Source: Antedon bifida (Eukaryota; Echinodermata; Crinoidea; Comatulida; Antedonidae). From it: a stretch of 64,000 nucleotides of DNA. The notes under the pieces are model-generated. The model searched no databases, had not been told where the DNA came from, and saw only the letters and a program-made list of their open reading frames with translations. A program made the position numbers and the translations under genes. Positions within the stretch are counted from its first letter, which is position 1, and the number at the start of each line of letters is the position of its first letter. The stretch lies in NCBI GenBank assembly GCA_963402885.1, contig OY727096.1, positions 7,821,501 through 7,885,500 on the forward strand, given 5' to 3'. Positions 59,482 through 64,000 of this stretch are shown here, piece after piece.

Positions 59482-62460
59482 TTAATTCCTGTTGTTATAC
59501 AAAATATGGATTAGCTCTGTTGGCATACAACTATTGAATATCAACAATTCATCTATCATACCAGAAAATCCATTTAGAGAGAAACAGTCATCACTTTCTT
59601 GACCTACAAAAATATCCGAATTTAATATAGGAAAGTTACCAAATGTAACGCATTCTTCTTGAATTACAGCGTCTAAGTAAAATAGAAACACAAATCCATC
59701 ATACGTCATAACTACATGATGCCACTCATTATTATCTTCCACTTTACAGATACAATTTACATCATTAGTAAATGTACCAATAACGTACATCGGTCCTGGA
59801 TTTGAAAAAATTGCTTTTATTTGCCAATGATCATTACCACACCCATTGGTTATTATAGCTTGAATACTATCACCACCATTTCGTCGAAAGAAAACACTGA
59901 CTGAAAATTCAGGTCCAAGTTCAAATGTTTGCATTGGAATCGTCATTCTCTGGTTTCCTGTAAACACAATTCCAAGGTCGAGAATTCCATTTTGATATTC
60001 AATTCCAGAACCGCTAATATTATCGTAGATTTGTCTACCAATGCCATTGTTGGTCCATGTATCACCTTCAAATACGAAATGAACCAAAATATCATGAGAT
60101 GTGCCATCACATGTTCTATATGATGTAGTAACTTTACCAACTTCCGTGTTAGACTGTACATTTATAGTAGAAGGTGAATTTATAGTTGGTAGTGAATTTG
60201 TAGTAGATGGTGAATTTGTAGTTGGTGGTGAATTTGTAGTTGGTGGTGAATTTGTAGTTGGTAGTGAATTTGTAGTTGGTGGTGAATTTGTAGTTGGTTG
60301 TGAATTTATAGTTGGTGGTGAATTTGTAGTTGGTAGTGAATTTATAGTTGGTGGTGAATTTGTAGTTGTTTGTGAATTTGTAGGTGGTAGTGAATTTGTA
60401 GTTGGTGGTGAATTTGTAGTTGGTGGTGAATTTGTAGTTGGTGGTGAATTTGTAGTTGGTGGTGAATTTGTAGTTGGTTGTGAATTTGTAGTTGGTGGTG
60501 AATTTGTAGTTGGTGGTGAATTTGTAGTTGGTAGTGAATTTGTAGTTGGTAGTGAATTTGTAGTTGGTGGTGAATTTGTAGTTGGTGGTAAATTTGTAGT
60601 TGGTGGTGAATTTGTAGTTGTTTGTGAATTTATAGTTGGTAGTGAATTTATAGTTGGTTGTGAATTTGTAGTTGGTTGTGAATTTGTAGTTGGTGGTGAA
60701 TTTGTAGTTGGTGGTAAATTTGTAGTTGGTGGTGAATTTGTAGTTGGTGGTGAATTTGTAGTTGGTGGTGAATTTGTAGTTGGTGGTGAATTTGTAGTTG
60801 GTGGTGAATTTGTAGTTGGTGGTAAATTTGTAGTTGGTGGTAAATTTGTAGTTGGTGGTAAATTTGTAGTTGGTGGTGAATTTGTAGTTGGTGGTAAATT
60901 TGTAGTTGGTGGTGAATTTGTAGTTGGTGGTGAATTTGTAGTTGGTGGTGAATTTGTAGTTGGTGGTGAATTTGTAGTTGGTGGTAAATTTGTAGTTGGT
61001 GGTGAATTTGTTGTTGGTGGTGAATTTGTAGTTGGTGGTGAATTTGTAGTCGGTAGTGAATTTGTAGTTGGTAGTGAATTTGTAGTTGGTGGTAAATTTG
61101 TAGTTGGTAGTGAATTTATAGTAGAAGGTGAATTTATAGTTGGTGGTAAATTTGTAGTAGATGGCAAATTCATAGTTGATGGTGAATTTATAGTAGATGG
61201 TGAATTTTTAGTTGATGATGGATGTTTAGTAGATTGTGAATGTTGGGTATATTTTGCATTTACAGTTAAATGTTCGTTTATATTATATATAACACTTTCT
61301 CCTGGTATTATTATTTTATTACTCACGTCAAGCATTAGAGATACATTTTTAACTGTGGTAATATTGCTAATAGTATGTGTTCTTAAAAATTTAAAACATT
61401 TATTTTCAACTAGCTTGACACATCGATATCCTTCCAATGTTCTCACTGGTGTTTGATTGACTGAACACAAGTTAGCGTGTGCTAAGGTAACGCAAATGAC
61501 GAATTCCTGCAAGACAATTCAATAAGCAAATAAACGGAAGTGATAGTTGCAATATCCATTAGAAAATAATAGAACATAAAATAATGTTAGGGCCTCTTCT
61601 CAATTGTTTCTTCAAGAAAGTGGTAGGCCCTACTGTAATTTTGTTGTTTATGATAATTTGTAAGGCTCACCAAATTTCTCCATTCCCTATAAGTGGTTAT
61701 GTAGGTGACAGAATACATGAAAGTATTTAAGACCACTTGTTACTATATATCTGAATAGCTTATGGCACTACTACGATTATATAGAAATAATATATTTATT
61801 CTTGGCATACTATACAGTAAGTAAAACCTCATTAGATTCACTCTTACTGTTTTTATGGAAAACCTCTTATTAATTTTTAATTAATTCATATCTGTCTTTC
61901 TTTTGATCATTTTATCATATCTTATAAATGGTATCATATGAAATATCATATTCCAGTTTAGGCCTACTCAATTAGTGTTCGTGAGAGTTTCGGTTGATTA
62001 GAGGGCCAGAATTCTTAGCTGACCTGCAGCAGATAGTTTAGACATTGTACATTTTCATTAAATCGGTAAAAACGAGGATTGCGTGTAAAAATTATATTCT
62101 TCATCAAACTTACTTACAGAAGGTAATTTGTCATTTGTAAAAGTTGTCACTTACATGATGCATGCTTACAAATATTTTATGATACTATTATATTACGTGT
62201 TCAAAAAAGATTTAGATTGTTTGAAATATTAATATTTTTTGATTGATTGGATAATGTTCAAAAGAACAAACCCCATAAAAAATGCACAGAGGGTAGTACC
62301 ATATAGGGTTTCCATGGATGAGTGTCCTTTATGGAAAGTTTTCTACACGAGAGAATGGTTCAACTGTATTTATAGTAAATATTTTCAATAATGCACATTT
62401 ACTTACCCACATTAATAGAATATGAATTATTAGACATTTTCGACCACTTCCGCTGCTCAT
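59482..62460 (-). CDS. secreted LamG_3-domain protein with long PPTTNS repeat stalk
   Basis: Exon 1 (62407-62460) encodes an 18-residue start differing from the neighbour by one residue (CLIIHILLMW). Exon 2 (59482-61506) follows TTGTCTTGCAG, phase 0. The predicted protein is about 692 residues. The signal peptide ends in VICVTLAHA. The cysteine module has Cys at about 32, 47 and 55 (CSVNQT...YRCVKLV...KCFKF). A stalk of roughly 58 hexads (PPTTNS/PPTTNL) spans about residues 100-470 and resembles a mucin-type, O-glycosylated rod. The LamG_3 domain fills about the last 210 residues: FSVSVFFRR, IITNGCG, NEWHHVVMTY, FSGMIDELLIFN. The W of SVWF is F here. The frame is clean despite the repeats. 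AATAAA follows the stop within a few bases. It is a tandem duplicate of 55873-57854 with a hugely expanded stalk. Confidence 0.85.
60160..61215 (-). repeat. 18-bp coding minisatellite (about 58 units)
   Basis: On the + strand GTAGTTGGTGGTGAATTT repeats almost without break. Single-base variants (AGTGAA, GGTAAA, TGTGAA) give Ser/Leu/Gln changes at fixed places. Low divergence between units implies recent expansion and likely length polymorphism. It also keeps the opposite strand open over 451 codons. Confidence 0.95.
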
Positions 62461-64000
62461 TTTGTACAAAATTATACTATCAGGGAAAAGTGAAATTTCT
62501 TCCTTGCTACTATCTTCAAACTGTATCAACTCCGTTTCTTTTATGGCTTGCAAGCTAAGTGAGTTTCTTGAATTCGGTACACGACACTTATTAAATTGTA
62601 CAATATTCTGTGTCCATTGCCGTTTCTAATTAAACATTATCAATTGTCTCCAATCTAAACTATAATTTTGAAACGTTGTATCAAATACCAAATTTGTAGT
62701 CCTATAATTTAATATGTTTTGTTATTAATATAATATTCTACAAATAATGTTTTCTGATACAAAACCTTCCTCAAAACAATATATTTCAGTTATTGATGGC
62801 GTGTTCCAATATTTGTAGAAATCGATTTATTAATAGTTTACTTAATAGTTGTTTATAGTACTGTACGTGTTCTATTACAAATAATGAAAATAATAATAGC
62901 GAAATATTGTTTGAAATATTATTACTTTTAATTCTTACTGTTCAACTAAAGCACAAATAAATTAGATGCTTGTCATTTTCAGGTACTATAATATACAAAT
63001 AATAAATGTCTATGGGTGCAAAGGTACAAATAATGTACCAGAATAAAATGTGTTTTATTTATTTTATACACATCTACTTTAACGAGAGGCTACGGCATGT
63101 TGACTTTTAAAAGCGATCACTCAACAGCCTAGCCTCGTGTCGCGCGGGTTGCTCATTATGTAATAATTATATAACACCTAAATAAATTCCTGTAATTAGA
63201 TTGGGTGACGTGCAATAGTACGCATAATTTTACGATCGTTAAATAGTACTTTTCTAATTTGTTCCGTGCACATCATGGCCATTTATAAAAATCGGTATGT
63301 ATAATTTTATGGTTGAAACACAAAGAAAATGAACACTGAGAGAATCCAATCAATGATGTTAGTATAAGTAATAAAAGCCCAGTCCTATCGATTACGTATT
63401 GACTTTAGTTGACTATTTTGATTCTCCGGTTGGTAATTGAGAAAACAACATTGATAAGCAATACAGTAAAACGAATACGTTTAGACAAAACGTGTTCATT
63501 TTATACTGTATTGCTTATTAATGTTGTTTTCTCAATTACCAACTGGAGAATCAAAAGTCAGCTTTATTGACAGGTACTTTAAGTATATGAGTAAAAATAA
63601 ATAATATTTATTTCTTATTCTTATTACAATAGTTTAAACAATTCAAAAACTTCATAACGATCAACAGTGATAACACAATCAGCAATACACAAAATTTAGT
63701 ATATAATTCTAGAAAACTACCTACTTAACTGTAACATACCACCGTACTTAACTTTATATTAATTGACCTCTTCTTCAATTAACCTTTGAAATAAACTCCA
63801 AGTTTCTAATATTTTACTTGAAACAATTTGAGAGTATTTTTTACATTATTAATACTATTCCTTTTACGAGTTTTGATTTTTGACAGACTATAATACTGTA
63901 CTATAATAATTATTATAATTAAAACGATTGTTATTGAATTCGGAGATTCAGGCGGCATATACAGCATACATTGATACCAGTCATTGAAAGTCGACAATTT
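61507..64000. repeat. segmental duplication, copy 2, runs off the window
   Basis: Counterpart of 56902-59480. The match continues to the last base of the window, where the sequence corresponds to about 59410-59420 in copy 1. A further LamG gene is therefore expected just beyond the right edge. A foldback MITE copy lies at about 63400-63575. Confidence 0.9.
62540..62602 (-). promoter_or_regulatory. conserved upstream block, gene at 59482-62460
   Basis: GGCTTGCAAGCTAAGTGAGT followed by CACTTATTAAATTGTAC, as upstream of the neighbouring gene. Part of the segmental duplication, so it adds little independent support; the matches at 33.5 and 49.4 kb are more telling. Confidence 0.4.

Noticed and set aside
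60101-61456. 451-codon + strand frame rich in Val/Gly/Glu/Phe
   Set aside because: Antisense shadow of the 18-bp PPTTNS repeat; no domain or start context.

Overview
The window is eukaryotic, AT-rich, gene-poor and full of transposons. It looks like a marine invertebrate. The very frequent AGGCCTA-type words and the tRNA-derived SINEs remind me of echinoderms, but that assignment is an impression and not proof. Genes are split by GT-AG introns and there is no sign of bacterial gene organisation.

Layout. From 1 to 4.1 kb there is a non-autonomous PIF/Harbinger-type transposon (818-2425). At 4.1-5.0 kb lies one intact intronless gene for a P-loop sulfotransferase-like protein on the + strand. 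From 9.7 kb to the right edge, the minus strand carries a tandem array of one gene family, interrupted by transposons.

The family. Each full member has two coding exons. Exon 1 is 54-69 nt (22 codons in most members) and encodes the first half of a signal peptide, ending in a phase-0 GTAAGT donor. Exon 2 encodes the rest of the signal peptide, a three-cysteine module of the form C-P/S-V-N-Q-T...R-C-V...K-C, a Thr/Ser/Pro- or Glu/Thr-rich tandem-repeat stalk of very variable size, and a C-terminal LamG_3 / concanavalin-A-like domain. Members that look intact are at 21185-24502, 31155-32594, 37327-39296, 55873-57854 and 59482-62460. The copy at 47940-49284 has an intact body but a doubtful N-terminus. 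The copy at 9756-11523 lacks the LamG domain. Broken copies lie at 34434-36200 and 41915-45053, and scraps at 29.6, 32.1, 33.4, 52.9-53.1 and 55.7 kb. The stalk repeat differs almost completely between members (about 41, 13, 15 or 6 residues, or none) while both ends are conserved. That pattern suggests secreted recognition, adhesion or defence proteins under birth-and-death evolution; the role itself is inference.

Mobile DNA. A 7.0-kb almost perfect palindrome (11782-18798) with a 6-bp target duplication sits inside an older MITE. A 1.13-kb foldback element packed with CACGGCAA motifs (49788-50920) has an 8-bp target duplication. There are four LINE remnants (26.3-27.5, 28.1-29.5, 50.9-51.3 and 51.3-52.1 kb), two copies of a tRNA-type SINE and several MITE families, two of which sit in introns of the array. 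The last two full array units (55.9-59.5 and 59.5-64.0 kb) are recent segmental duplicates, and the duplication runs off the right edge, so the array probably continues.
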